Assembly (NCBI GenBank): GCA_963761735.1
Contig: CAVXHQ010000005.1
Location: forward strand, 496,001 to 560,000
Source of the DNA: CAVXHQ01 sp963761735
Lineage (GTDB): Bacteria; Pseudomonadota; Alphaproteobacteria; Rhodobacterales; Rhodobacteraceae
Direction of reading: 5' to 3'
Length of the DNA: 64,000 nt
This document shows positions 28,047-36,994 of the stretch, one piece after another. Under the pieces are notes generated by a model that worked only from the letters and a program-made list of their open reading frames with translations, made no database searches and had not been told where the DNA came from. Every line of letters begins with the position of its first letter. Position 1 is the stretch's first letter. The translations under genes and the position numbers were made by a program.

Positions 28047-29153
28047 ATGACTTTCACGAAAATCGCACTTACCACCACGGCACTTGGCGCGATCGCCACC
28101 GTCGCCGTCTCCGAGGCGCACATGGCCGACAGCATGACCATCGTCAGCTGGGGCGGTGCCTATCAGGCCAGCCAGGTCGGCGCCTATTCCGATCCCTACA
28201 TGGCCGACACCGGCATCAACATCGTCTATGACGAAAGCTCGCCGGATGCGGTCGCCAAGCTGCGCGCGCAGTCCGAGGCCGGCAACGTCACCTGGGATCT
28301 CGTCGACGTCGAGGCCGCAGACGGCATCCGCCTGTGTGACGAAGGCCTCGCGATGGAAGTGGACATCGACGCGATGCTCGCCCCCGGCGACGACGGCTCT
28401 ACCGCGACCGAAGATTTCGGCGACAGCCTTGTCTCCGAGTGCTTCATCCCGCAGATCGTGTTCTCGACCACCGTCGGCTACCGCACGGACATGGTCGGCG
28501 ACACGCCACCGACGGACATCTGCGCGCTCTTCGATCTCGAAGGGTATCCGGGCATGCGCGCCCTGAACCAGAACCCGCTCGCCAACCTCGAGTGGGCCCT
28601 GCTGTGCGACGGCGTTCCCAAGGACGAGATCTATGACGTGCTGGCCACCGACGAAGGCCAGGATCAGGCGTTCGCGAAGATGGAAACCATCCGTGACAAC
28701 GTGATCTGGTGGACCGCCGGCGCCGAGACCCCGCAGCTGCTCGCCGATGGCGAAGTCATCATGGGTTCGACCTACAACGGTCGTCTGTTCGCCGCGATCG
28801 CCGAGCAGGACCAGCCCATCGGCATGCTCTGGGACGCACAGATGCTGGACTTCGACGGATGGATCATCCCCGAAGGCCTGCCCGAGGACCGTCTCGCCCG
28901 CGTGATGGACTTCCTCTACTTTGCCACCGATACGCAGCGTCTGGCGGATCAGGCCGCCTACATCTCCTACGGTCCGGCCCGCGCCTCCTCCGCGCCGCTC
29001 GTCGGCGATCACGGCACGCTGGGTATCCCGATGGCCGAGCACATGCCGACGGATCCCGCGAACGCGACCAACGTGTTCGTCACGAACTACGAGTTCTGGG
29101 CCGACTACCGCGACGATCTCGACGCCCGCTTCCAGTCGTGGCTGTCCGAGTAA
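28047..29153 (+). CDS. Extracellular solute-binding protein (PotD/PotF-like)
   Basis: A 368-aa periplasmic receptor for the transporter, with a signal peptide (MTFTKIALTTTALGAIATVA). The mature part begins MTIVSWGGAYQASQVGAY, a form common to the family 1 spermidine/putrescine-like binding proteins. Four or more Cys in the mature part (LCDEGL, SECFIP, DICALF, LLCDG) may form disulfides. The ligand cannot be fixed from sequence; polyamine or a similar cationic organic nutrient is the family expectation. A terminator follows directly, which would make this the most abundant product of the operon. Confidence 0.9.
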   Translation: MTFTKIALTTTALGAIATVAVSEAHMADSMTIVSWGGAYQASQVGAYSDPYMADTGINIVYDESSPDAVAKLRAQSEAGNVTWDLVDVEAADGIRLCDEGLAMEVDIDAMLAPGDDGSTATEDFGDSLVSECFIPQIVFSTTVGYRTDMVGDTPPTDICALFDLEGYPGMRALNQNPLANLEWALLCDGVPKDEIYDVLATDEGQDQAFAKMETIRDNVIWWTAGAETPQLLADGEVIMGSTYNGRLFAAIAEQDQPIGMLWDAQMLDFDGWIIPEGLPEDRLARVMDFLYFATDTQRLADQAAYISYGPARASSAPLVGDHGTLGIPMAEHMPTDPANATNVFVTNYEFWADYRDDLDARFQSWLSE

Positions 29154-29163
29154 TCGCACTCTG

Positions 29164-29196
29164 GGGGCGGGCCGATCGGTCCGCCCCGACCTTTTT
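29164..29196 (+). terminator. Rho-independent terminator after the binding-protein gene
   Basis: GGGGCGGGCC (29164-29173), loop GATC, GGTCCGCCCC (29178-29187), then GACC and TTTTT (29192-29196). A 10-bp stem with one G-T wobble and a U-tract sits 11 bp after the stop, ahead of the DUF1330 and permease genes. This suggests partial termination inside the operon. Confidence 0.85.
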
Positions 29197-29261
29197 AAGC
29201 GTTCGATTTACCGGCCTGCTCGCCGGACACCGCCACATTGCCCGACACGAAGGTGCGACCC

Positions 29262-29549
29262 ATGCCCAAAGGCTATATCATCGCCCACATCACCGTGAAC
29301 GACCCCGAAAACTACAAGGAATACGTGCGTCTCGATACGCCGGTCCTTGAAGCTCTGGGTGGCCGGTTCGTGGTGCGCGGCGGCCGGTCCGAACCCGTCG
29401 AAGGCACGCTGAACGAACGGCATGTCGTGATCGAATTCGACAGCTTCGATGCCGCGATGACGGCATACAACGATCCCGAATATCAACGCATCGCGCAGAT
29501 ACGGCGCGATACCGCCACCAGCCAGATCATTGTCGTGGAAGGCACCTGA
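29262..29549 (+). CDS. DUF1330 family protein
   Basis: A 95-aa cytoplasmic protein of the DUF1330 (dimeric ferredoxin-like) fold: MPKGYIIAHITVNDPENYKE, LGGRFVVRGGRSEPVEG, ERHVVIEFDSFDAAMTAYNDPEY and TSQIIVVEG. The function is not established. It is wedged between the binding protein and the first permease, and its stop directly abuts the permease ATG, so it belongs to the operon. The ATG at 29262 is chosen; an in-frame TTG at 29238 would add eight residues. Confidence 0.88.
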   Translation: MPKGYIIAHITVNDPENYKEYVRLDTPVLEALGGRFVVRGGRSEPVEGTLNERHVVIEFDSFDAAMTAYNDPEYQRIAQIRRDTATSQIIVVEGT

Positions 29550-31277
29550 ATGACCGCCAGCGTGAATCTCGGCAAGGATGCCGCCCCGACCGACTCCGCG
29601 AAAGCCGCGAAATCAGGCCCGATGCTGGCCGCGGACGGCACGCCCCTCAAGACAAGCCTGAACCGGGCCCTGCGGCGCGAAAAGCTGCGGGCACTGGCGC
29701 TGATCTCGCCGCTTTTGGTCTTTATCGTGCTGAGTTTCGTGGCGCCCATCGTCGACATGCTGTTCCGCTCTGTCGAGAACGAGATCGTCGTCGAAACCCT
29801 GCCTCGCACCGTCCCCGCCCTTGCCGACTGGGATGCCACCGTCGAGCCGATGCCCGGTGAAGAAGTCTTTGCCGAGCTGTATGCCGACCTGGTTGTGGCT
29901 GTCGCCTTCAAGAATCAAAGCCGTCTGGGCACCCGTCTAAACTATGAGGAAGTCGGTGTCTCGTCGCTGTTCCGGTCCATCGGACGCCGGATGGAGCGTT
30001 TCCCGACCGAAGACCTCGTTGCCGGGTATGTCGCCGTCGATCCCGCCTATGGCGACCCGGCCAGCTGGGCGGCGTGGATGGCGGACGACGCCGTGCGCGA
30101 GGCGCTGCCCCTGACGACACGCGACTGGGATGACTGGGTCCGGATCGTCGTCGAGGAAGAAGAAGAGGATCCGGCGGCCTACGAGGTCCACCCGTTCATC
30201 TACACCGCCCTGACGCGCGACCTGAAAGCCGGTGCTGTGCCGCCGGTGATGCCCGCAGTCGATGTCTCCGAGCTGCCGACGTTTTCGGTACGCGATGCCT
30301 TCCTTGCGGCGGATGAGGACTGGGGCGACGAGGGGCTGTGGCGCGTCATCCTCACCTATTCGCCACGCTACACCGACGGTTATTTCCTCAACGCCATCGA
30401 CATGCAGAACGGTGTCGAGGGGGCCGAGTGGCGCGACGAAAACCAGCAGATTTACCTGACGCTTTTCGTCCGCACCATGTGGATGTCGATCGCGATCACC
30501 GTTTCCTGCATCCTTCTGGGCTATCCGATCGCCTGGCTGATCGCGAGCCTGCCCGCGCGGCGTGCGAACATGTTGCTGATCCTCGTGCTGCTGCCGTTCT
30601 GGACGTCTCTGCTGGTGCGGACATCCGCGTGGAAAGTGCTGTTGCAGACGCAGGGCGTGATCAACGACACGCTTGTCTGGTGGCATTCGACGTGGCTCGG
30701 CTGGGCCCTCGATCCGTTGTTCACCGGCATCTGCAACATCGTGATCGCGGTCCTGAAACTGCTCGCCTTCGTCTATAACCTGATCTTTACCAATATCTTC
30801 GGAGCCGAAACGATGATGGTTCTGGACTGGGCGGGTCTCGGCTTCGAGCGTTTGCAACTTATCAACAACGTTACCGGCACGATCATCTCGATGACGCATA
30901 TCCTGCTGCCGTTCATGATCCTGCCGCTGTACTCGGTCCTCAAAACGATCCCGCCCAGCTATCTGCGGGCCGCCAAATCACTTGGAGCAACGGACTGGAC
31001 GGCGTTTTGGCGGGTGTATTTTCCGCAATCGATCCCCGGCATCGGCGCGGGCTCGATCCTCGTGTTCATCCTTGCCATCGGTTATTACATCACGCCCGAG
31101 ATCGTCGGCGGCACCAAGGGTGTCTTCATCTCGAACCGGATCGCCTACCACATCTCCGAAAGCCTCAACTGGGGCCTGGCGGCGGCACTGGGCGCGATAT
31201 TGCTGGTGATGGTGATGGGACTCTACTGGGCCTACGACCGGATCGTCGGCATCGACAACGTGAAACTGGGGGGCTGA
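29550..31277 (+). CDS. ABC transporter permease with large periplasmic insertion
   Basis: A 575-aa PotB-like permease. The first helix (LRALALISPLLVFIVLSFVA, residues about 47-70) is followed by some 230 hydrophilic, acidic residues (about 75-305, with a run VVEEEEEDP). The normal core then starts at TLFVRTMWMSIAITVSCILL and ends with five further helices. The EAA-loop is recognisable as YLRAAKSLGATDWTAFWRVYFPQS. Ordinary PotB proteins are about 280-310 aa; the extra domain should face the periplasm, where it could contact the binding protein. The long form occurs in other roseobacters as far as recalled. Confidence 0.9.
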   Translation: MTASVNLGKDAAPTDSAKAAKSGPMLAADGTPLKTSLNRALRREKLRALALISPLLVFIVLSFVAPIVDMLFRSVENEIVVETLPRTVPALADWDATVEPMPGEEVFAELYADLVVAVAFKNQSRLGTRLNYEEVGVSSLFRSIGRRMERFPTEDLVAGYVAVDPAYGDPASWAAWMADDAVREALPLTTRDWDDWVRIVVEEEEEDPAAYEVHPFIYTALTRDLKAGAVPPVMPAVDVSELPTFSVRDAFLAADEDWGDEGLWRVILTYSPRYTDGYFLNAIDMQNGVEGAEWRDENQQIYLTLFVRTMWMSIAITVSCILLGYPIAWLIASLPARRANMLLILVLLPFWTSLLVRTSAWKVLLQTQGVINDTLVWWHSTWLGWALDPLFTGICNIVIAVLKLLAFVYNLIFTNIFGAETMMVLDWAGLGFERLQLINNVTGTIISMTHILLPFMILPLYSVLKTIPPSYLRAAKSLGATDWTAFWRVYFPQSIPGIGAGSILVFILAIGYYITPEIVGGTKGVFISNRIAYHISESLNWGLAAALGAILLVMVMGLYWAYDRIVGIDNVKLGG

Positions 31278-31294
31278 ACGATGGGCCGGGACAC

Positions 31295-31338
31295 GATTTC
31301 TTTCAAAGAAATCGGCGTCGAATTCTTTCAAAGAATTC
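31295..31338. repeat. Double-hairpin palindromic repeat, copy 2
   Basis: GATTTCTTT-C-AAAGAAATC (31295-31313), GGCGTC, then GAATTCTTT-C-AAAGAATTC (31320-31338) and G. The spacing, the second hairpin and the trailing G match copy 1 at 173-216. The first hairpin differs in sequence but keeps perfect symmetry, which implies that pairing is selected. This copy lies inside an operon, between the two permease genes, so it may stabilise or attenuate the mRNA rather than end it. Confidence 0.75.
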
Positions 31339-31360
31339 GTTTTGCCGATGGAGACCTGAC

Positions 31361-32212
31361 ATGAGCCTCCCGATCTACGCCTCGACCGGCCAGCGGGTCT
31401 GGTACTACTCCTTCCGCGTCATCTGCGGGTTGATCTTCTTCTTTCTGATCGCCCCGATCCTGGTGATCATCCCGCTGTCGTTCAACGCGCAGGATTTCTT
31501 CACCTTCACCGCGGAAATGCTCGCTTTCGACCCTGCCGGCTATTCGATAAAGCACTACGTGGATTTCTTTACCAACCCGGACTGGCAGCAGCCGCTGATG
31601 AACTCGCTCAAGATCGCACCCGTTGCGACGGCGATCTCCGTGGTTCTCGGTGTGGTGGCGGCCATTGGGCTGTCGCAATCCCATGTCCCGGCGCGCCGGG
31701 CGATCATGGCGATCCTTATTTCGCCGATGATCGTTCCGCTGATTATTTCGGCGACCGGGATGTATTTCTTCTACGCCCGCATCGGGCTTCAGGGCACCTA
31801 TTGGGGCGTCGTGCTCGCACATGCGGCCCTAGGTGTGCCCTTCGTGATCATCACGGTAACGGCGACGATGGTCGGTTTCGACAAGAGCCTGACCCGTGCT
31901 GCGGCCAGCATGGGCGCCGGGCCGTTACGCACGTTCTTCAAGGTGCAGATGCCGCTGATCCTGCCGGGCGTCGTATCGGGTGCCCTGTTCGCATTCATCA
32001 CCTCTTTCGATGAGGTGGTGGTCGTGATTTTCGTCGGATCGGTCAACCAGCAGACGCTGCCTTGGCAGATGTTCACCGGCCTGCGCGAGCAGATCAGCCC
32101 GACGATCCTCGCCGCCGCGACTGTCCTTATCAGCATCTCGGTCCTGCTGCTGATCACGCTGGAATACCTGCGCCGCCGGTCCGAGCGTTTGCGGGGCATG
32201 TCTCCGGGCTAG
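31361..32212 (+). CDS. ABC transporter permease (PotC-like)
   Basis: A 283-aa inner-membrane permease pairing with the product of the preceding gene. Six helices are visible, beginning VICGLIFFFLIAPILVIIPL. The EAA cytoplasmic loop is LTRAAASMGAGPLRTFFKVQMPLILPG near residue 180. The start is the ATG of MSLPIYASTG behind ATGGAGACC. It is the last gene of the operon and is convergent with the AEC transporter gene, with 5 bp between stops. Confidence 0.92.
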   Translation: MSLPIYASTGQRVWYYSFRVICGLIFFFLIAPILVIIPLSFNAQDFFTFTAEMLAFDPAGYSIKHYVDFFTNPDWQQPLMNSLKIAPVATAISVVLGVVAAIGLSQSHVPARRAIMAILISPMIVPLIISATGMYFFYARIGLQGTYWGVVLAHAALGVPFVIITVTATMVGFDKSLTRAAASMGAGPLRTFFKVQMPLILPGVVSGALFAFITSFDEVVVVIFVGSVNQQTLPWQMFTGLREQISPTILAAATVLISISVLLLITLEYLRRRSERLRGMSPG

Positions 32213-32217
32213 GCCGG

Positions 32218-33147
32218 TCAGGGGAGCAGGGTGAGCCAGAAGGCCGCCGTGAAGATCGACAGCACGGTCCCGATCAGGACTGACGATGCGGCGACCCGAC
32301 GGGCGGCACCGTACATGTTGGAAAACAGATAGGCGTTGATCCCTGGCGCCATGGCCGCCGTAATCACCGCCGAACGCATCCCGTCGCGCGACAATCCGGT
32401 CAGCCCGCCCATCGCCCAGACGACCGTCGGGTGTACCAGCAACGAGACCGCGACGATGAACAGGATTGTGCGTATGTCCCCCTCGGGGCGGTAGCGGAAC
32501 AGGATCCCGCCCAGCCCGAACAGGGCGGCGGGAAGGGCCGCGCGGATCATCAGGTCAAGTGCCTCTGTCAGTACGCCGGGCAAGGGCAGACCGGTCAGGT
32601 TGACGGCAAATCCCAGCATGATCCCGATGATGAGGGCATTGCGAAAGATCGCGCCCAGCACCTTGCCCGGCAGATACGCAAGATTGGTGCCACGGGCGCG
32701 CACCACCTCCATCGTGGTGATACCGACCGCGTAGCAGAATGGTGCATGGACCGCGATGATCGCGTAGTTCGCGGTAAGGGCCTGCACGCCGTAGGCGCGT
32801 TCGGTGATCGGCAGGCCGAGCAACAGCGAGTTCGAGAACAACCCGCAAAATCCGATCGCAACGGAGTCTTCCCACGGGCGGCCGAAAATGAACCGGGCGC
32901 CGGTGGTGCCGATGACGAAACCCGCGGTCGCCCCGACGTAAAAGCTCGACAGCAGACGCAGATCGAAGTCCTGACCCAGATCGAGCGTCGAGATCGCGCG
33001 AAACAGCAGGCACGGAATCGCGAACCCCTGCGCGAATTTCATCAATCCATCCATGTGGTCGTCGGTCATCAGGCCGCGCCAGCGGGCGGCATAGCCGAAT
33101 CCAAGGACGAGAAAGACCGGAATGATGATTTCGGCGAGGTCGGTCAT
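32218..33147 (-). CDS. AEC-family transporter
   Basis: A 309-aa membrane protein of the auxin-efflux-carrier family, with two sets of about five helices around a central loop: LAEIIIPVFLVLGFGYAARW at the N-terminus, then GLFSNSLLLGLPITERAYG and AALPAALFGLGGIL in the second half. Bacterial members export or take up dicarboxylates and related acids; the substrate here is unknown. It is convergent with the ABC operon and upstream of the MBL gene on the same strand. Confidence 0.88.
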   Translation of the reverse strand: MTDLAEIIIPVFLVLGFGYAARWRGLMTDDHMDGLMKFAQGFAIPCLLFRAISTLDLGQDFDLRLLSSFYVGATAGFVIGTTGARFIFGRPWEDSVAIGFCGLFSNSLLLGLPITERAYGVQALTANYAIIAVHAPFCYAVGITTMEVVRARGTNLAYLPGKVLGAIFRNALIIGIMLGFAVNLTGLPLPGVLTEALDLMIRAALPAALFGLGGILFRYRPEGDIRTILFIVAVSLLVHPTVVWAMGGLTGLSRDGMRSAVITAAMAPGINAYLFSNMYGAARRVAASSVLIGTVLSIFTAAFWLTLLP

Positions 33148-33225
33148 CGGGGGCCTTTCGACAGGCTTGGACGCGGTAGGATGATGTGAGTGCGTATCTC
33201 TGGACGATGTAACGGCAAGATGCCG

Positions 33226-34036
33226 TCAGGCGGTGACGCGCAGGGTCAGACCGTCGTGGGCCGGGGTCACATGATCGGGTGTCTGCGCGCCCAGCGTCGC
33301 GTAATCGAGGTCATTGTGCATGTTCGTCAGGATCGCGCGCACCGGCGCCGCCCGGTCGATCCAGGAAAGCGTCCTGTCGAGATGCGCATGACTCGGGTGG
33401 GGCGCATAGCGCAGCGAGTCGATGACGAATGTCCCGAGACCGTCGAGCAGCGGCCAGGATGGCGTCGGGGATGTCGGAGACATCGGGGATATAGGCCAGG
33501 TCGCCGATCCGGAACCCGAGGGCGGGGATGTCGCCATGTTCGACCGGGATCGGCGTCAGGGCGATATCGCCGCCCGCACCACCGATGCTTACGGGGCCGG
33601 TAATCTCGTTGAGATCGAGGATCGGCGGATAGGATGAGCCTGCCGGCGTGGCAAAGACATAGCCGAACCGCGCGCGCAGATTGGCGGAGGTGGGCGCATC
33701 GGCCCAGACGGGCAGGCGGTCGTGGCGGTTGAAGGCGATCATCCGCAGGTCGTCGATGCCGTGGGTATGGTCCGCGTGGGCGTGGGTATAGACGACGGCG
33801 TCGAGGTGGCCGGTATCGGTGGCCAGCAACTGCGCCCGCATGTCTGGCGAGGTGTCGATCAGCACCCGGGTCCGGCCTGCGGTACCGGTCCGGGTCAAAA
33901 GGACCGAACACCGCTGCCGCCGGTTGCGCGGATTACCGGGATCGCACGCCCCCCAGCTTCCGCCCGGTGCGTCCGAAAGCCTCGGCACCCCGCCGGACGA
34001 GCCACAGCCGAGAATCGTGAGGGTCAGGTCAGCCAT
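33226..34036 (-). pseudogene. MBL-fold metal-dependent hydrolase, frameshifted
   Basis: Two frames together encode about 269 aa of a PhnP/RNase Z-like metallo-beta-lactamase fold protein: LTILGCGSSGGVPRL, VLIDTSPDMRAQL, the metal site YTHAHADHTHGIDDLR, and, in the second frame, TNMHNDLDYATLGAQTPDHV. The frames meet at about 33457; deleting one base restores IPDAIWPLLDGLGTFVIDSLR. It is the last gene of the SPOR-dac-tmk-holB-tatD run. The substrate is probably a phosphodiester, by family resemblance only. Confidence 0.85.
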
Positions 34037-34127
34037 GGAAGGGCAGATATGTGCGGGACGGGCGTTTCATGCAGAGCTTTCGGAATGGTGCAATACTGGC
34101 GGACCGGGTGTGCCGGGACAAGCACGG

Positions 34128-34907
34128 TCAGGTCAGCGCCGCCTTGGTGAACAGGCGATTGAAATTGGCGGTGGTCCGGGCGGCGAAATCGCTGGCCGAG
34201 AGGCCCAGATGTCCGGCCATGCGGGCGGCGGTGTGGGCGGTATTGGCGGGCTCGTTGCGTTTGCCCCGGTTGGGCGGCGGCGCAAGGTAGGGGCTGTCGG
34301 TCTCGACGAGCAGCCGGTCGGGGGGGGCTGCGGCGAAGATATCGCGCAATGCGCCCGATTTGGGAAAGGCGGCGATGCCCGAGACCGAAAGGTAGAACCC
34401 CAGATCGAGAGCCGCGCGCGCCAGTTCCGGCGAGGACGAAAAGCAATGCATGACGCAGGCATAGGCGCCGTTCTCGTGCTCTTGCGTCAGGATGCGGGCC
34501 ATGTCGTCGTCGGCGTCGCGGCTGTGGATGATCAGCGGCAGGCCGGTCCGGCGCGCGGCCTCGATATGGATGCGCAGCGAGGCCTGCTGCACCTGCGCCG
34601 TCTCGGCGGTATAGTGATAATCGAGGCCGGTCTCGCCGATGCCGACCATCTTGGGATGCTGCGCCAGTGCCACAAGTTCGTCGACCGTCGCCATCGGCTC
34701 GTCGGCGACGCTCATCGGATGGGTGCCGGCGGCAAAGTACACCGGACCGTGCGCCTCGGCGATCGCCCGGACCTGGTCCGCCTGACGCAGTCGGGTGCAG
34801 ATCGTGACCATGCGGCCGACCCCGGCGGCGGCGGCGCGGGCGAGGATCTCGGGCAATTCACCGTCGAAATCCGGGAAATCGAGGTGGCAGTGGCTGTCGA
34901 CGAGCAT
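34128..34907 (-). CDS. TatD-family metal-dependent deoxyribonuclease
   Basis: A 259-aa hydrolase. Metal ligands are visible: MLVDSHCHLDFPDFDG (HxH), VGIGETGLDYHYT (Glu), LIIHSRDADDDMARIL (His), HCFSSSPELA (His) and LLVETDSPYLAPPP (Asp). TatD/YcfH proteins are 3'-5' exonucleases. The gene directly follows holB, as in many bacteria. The start is the ATG of MLVDSHCH; upstream in-frame codons are basic and non-conserved. Confidence 0.93.
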   Translation of the reverse strand: MLVDSHCHLDFPDFDGELPEILARAAAAGVGRMVTICTRLRQADQVRAIAEAHGPVYFAAGTHPMSVADEPMATVDELVALAQHPKMVGIGETGLDYHYTAETAQVQQASLRIHIEAARRTGLPLIIHSRDADDDMARILTQEHENGAYACVMHCFSSSPELARAALDLGFYLSVSGIAAFPKSGALRDIFAAAPPDRLLVETDSPYLAPPPNRGKRNEPANTAHTAARMAGHLGLSASDFAARTTANFNRLFTKAALT

Positions 34908-34967
34908 CGGGGCCTCGGGCGGTTGGGATGGATATCGTGAAGCACGCGGACGGGGGCGGCGCAAGGG

Positions 34968-36083
34968 TCAGAGGATGCGGCGCGCGGTCTCTTCCAGCGC
35001 GAATCCCGCGTCGAGGATCAACGCCGCGGGATCGAGGTTGACGGCGCGGGCACGGCGCAACCGCGCCGAAAGGGCCTGCTGACAGGTGGCCCAGGCGCGG
35101 GCGGCACGGTCGTGCGGGGCGATCCGGGTCAGCAACAGCGCCTCGCCGGGCGCGCCCTGCGTATCGGGTGCGCCGTGCAGGCCGGCGCGCGCGGCGCGGG
35201 CCAGAAACAGGTCGATCAGGTCGATCGTCAGGGCAAAGCGGTCCTCGGCGCCGCGCCCCGCACAGGCGGTGGCCATCGACAACAGCTGCGTCCGGTCGAG
35301 GACCGGCAACCCCCCGAGCAGCCTGACCAGATCGGCATAGAGCGCGAGACCCCCGGCGCGGGACAGGCGGATCGCATCGCCGACGGACCCCTGCGCAAGG
35401 GCCGCGAGCGCCTCGGGGGCGTCGGTGTGCAGATCCTGTTGTGCCAGCGCCAGCGCGAGGTCGCCCGGTACCAGCCGGTCGAGCCGCAGCGTCCGGCAGC
35501 GCGAGCGGATCGTCGGCAGCAGCCGCGACGGCTGATGGGCGATCAGCAGCAGGATCGTGCGGACGGGGGGTTCTTCGAGTTCCTTGAGCAAGGCATTGGC
35601 CGCCGAGGCGTTCATCTCGTCGGCGGCATCGACGATCACCACGCGCCAGCCGCCGTCCGCCGCCGACATGTGGAAAAACCCCTTGAGCTTGCGGACGGGT
35701 GCGACGGTAATATCGGCCTGCACCCTATCGCCCTTGTCGTTCGGCCCGCGGCGCAGGACGTGCAGTCGCGGATGGCTGCCCGCGCGGATCAGCGCGAGGT
35801 CGGGACCGTCAGCGGGGGCAAGCGTGCCCGGCAGCGGCCCGGTATCCGCATCGCCCGGCGGCTGCGACAGCAGATGGGCCGCGATGCGATACGCAAGGGT
35901 CGCCTTGCCGATGCCGGCAGGGCCGGTCAGCAGCCAGCCGGAATGCAGCCGTCCGCAGGACACCGCATCTAGAAACGCCGTCTCGGCAGCGGCCTGACCG
36001 TACAGCACAGGCGTATCGCGCGGGTGAAGCGCGCCGTCGCGCCGGGTCGGGTCGGGCAGATCGTCGGGTTCGATGCGGGCCAT
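34968..36083 (-). CDS. holB: DNA polymerase III delta' subunit
   Basis: A 371-aa clamp-loader subunit of the replicative polymerase. The AAA+ domain has Walker A GPAGIGKATLAYRIAAHLL near residue 55, sensor-1-like NALLKELEEPP and the arginine-finger-type SRCRTLRL. It is longer than the E. coli protein, as is common in alphaproteobacteria. It lies between tmk and tatD in the conserved tmk-holB-tatD order. The 126-bp gap to tmk is unusual for this run, because tmk ends late with an extended protein. Confidence 0.9.
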   Translation of the reverse strand: MARIEPDDLPDPTRRDGALHPRDTPVLYGQAAAETAFLDAVSCGRLHSGWLLTGPAGIGKATLAYRIAAHLLSQPPGDADTGPLPGTLAPADGPDLALIRAGSHPRLHVLRRGPNDKGDRVQADITVAPVRKLKGFFHMSAADGGWRVVIVDAADEMNASAANALLKELEEPPVRTILLLIAHQPSRLLPTIRSRCRTLRLDRLVPGDLALALAQQDLHTDAPEALAALAQGSVGDAIRLSRAGGLALYADLVRLLGGLPVLDRTQLLSMATACAGRGAEDRFALTIDLIDLFLARAARAGLHGAPDTQGAPGEALLLTRIAPHDRAARAWATCQQALSARLRRARAVNLDPAALILDAGFALEETARRIL

Positions 36084-36209
36084 GAGACAGAGGAGTAGCG
36101 GTTGGCGATGGGCGAGGGAAGGGGCAGGGGGGGCGGTCCCTTACGTCGATGCCAAGACAGGCGCCTGCCCGAGAGCACCGACCAATCCGGATCGAAGCTG
36201 CGGTTCTCC

Positions 36210-36989
36210 CTAACCGCGCCCCGCGAGGGCCATAGCGACGATGTCAATGATGTCGGTTGCCACGATTTCCCGGCTACGGGCGCCATCGATGACATGGCAA
36301 CGCTGCGGATTGTTTTGGGCGATCCGGAGAAAACCTGCACGAACCTTGGTTTGCAGATCGATGCCGAAGGTTTCGAACCGGCTCTCTATCAGATGCGCGG
36401 GAACGCCTCTTGCGGGCAGATTGCCCAGGACGCCGGCTGCTGACGGTCGATACAACGCGCGCCGTGGTCTCGCCTCCGCATTGTCGCTGTCGTGCCGGTC
36501 TGTATCGGAAAAGGCATCCCTGTCTGGGCGCAACCGATCGAGACTGCGTTCGAGTCCAACATCGGGGTCCATGTCGATGATGAAGGTAAGATCCGGTTCG
36601 GTGCCGATCATCAGGTCGTGCAGCGCATCGACACGGGCCCGCAGGTCGCCGCGTGTCGCCCCCTGGTACACGCGGGTGCTGTCGGCGAAACGGTCGGTGA
36701 TGACGGTGCGGCCCTGCGCGAGGGCGGGCCGGATCGTCCGCTCGAGATGGTCGCGGCGCGCGGCGGTGAACAGCAGCAGTTCCGTCTCTGCCGACCACCG
36801 ACCGGGATCGCCGGTCAGAACAAGAGTGCGGATCTCCTCGGCCCCCGGACTGCCGCCCGGTTCGCGGGTCAACAGCGCGTCCTGGCCCAGATGGTCCGCC
36901 AGCAGCCGCGCCTGCGTCGATTTACCGGAGCCGTCGATGCCTTCGAAACTGATGAACAACCCGGGATGGGGTGTGCCCGGCAGGGTCAC
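36210..36989 (-). CDS. tmk: Thymidylate kinase with enlarged LID region
   Basis: Tmk phosphorylates dTMP to dTDP. The P-loop FEGIDGSGKSTQARLL (residues 15-30), the DR motif VITDRFADSTRVYQG (96-110) and the C-terminal LQTKVRAGFL and CHVIDGARS are intact. At 259 aa it is some 45-50 residues longer than usual. The extra residues, about 152-202 (36384-36536), are Arg/Asp-rich and replace the short LID segment before ESRFETFG. The start is a GTG at 36989, 5 bp after the stop of the upstream gene; no in-frame ATG fits. Either this is a real insertion or the segment hides two sequence errors. Confidence 0.85.
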   Translation of the reverse strand: MTLPGTPHPGLFISFEGIDGSGKSTQARLLADHLGQDALLTREPGGSPGAEEIRTLVLTGDPGRWSAETELLLFTAARRDHLERTIRPALAQGRTVITDRFADSTRVYQGATRGDLRARVDALHDLMIGTEPDLTFIIDMDPDVGLERSLDRLRPDRDAFSDTDRHDSDNAEARPRRALYRPSAAGVLGNLPARGVPAHLIESRFETFGIDLQTKVRAGFLRIAQNNPQRCHVIDGARSREIVATDIIDIVAMALAGRG

Positions 36990-36994
36990 CGGAC

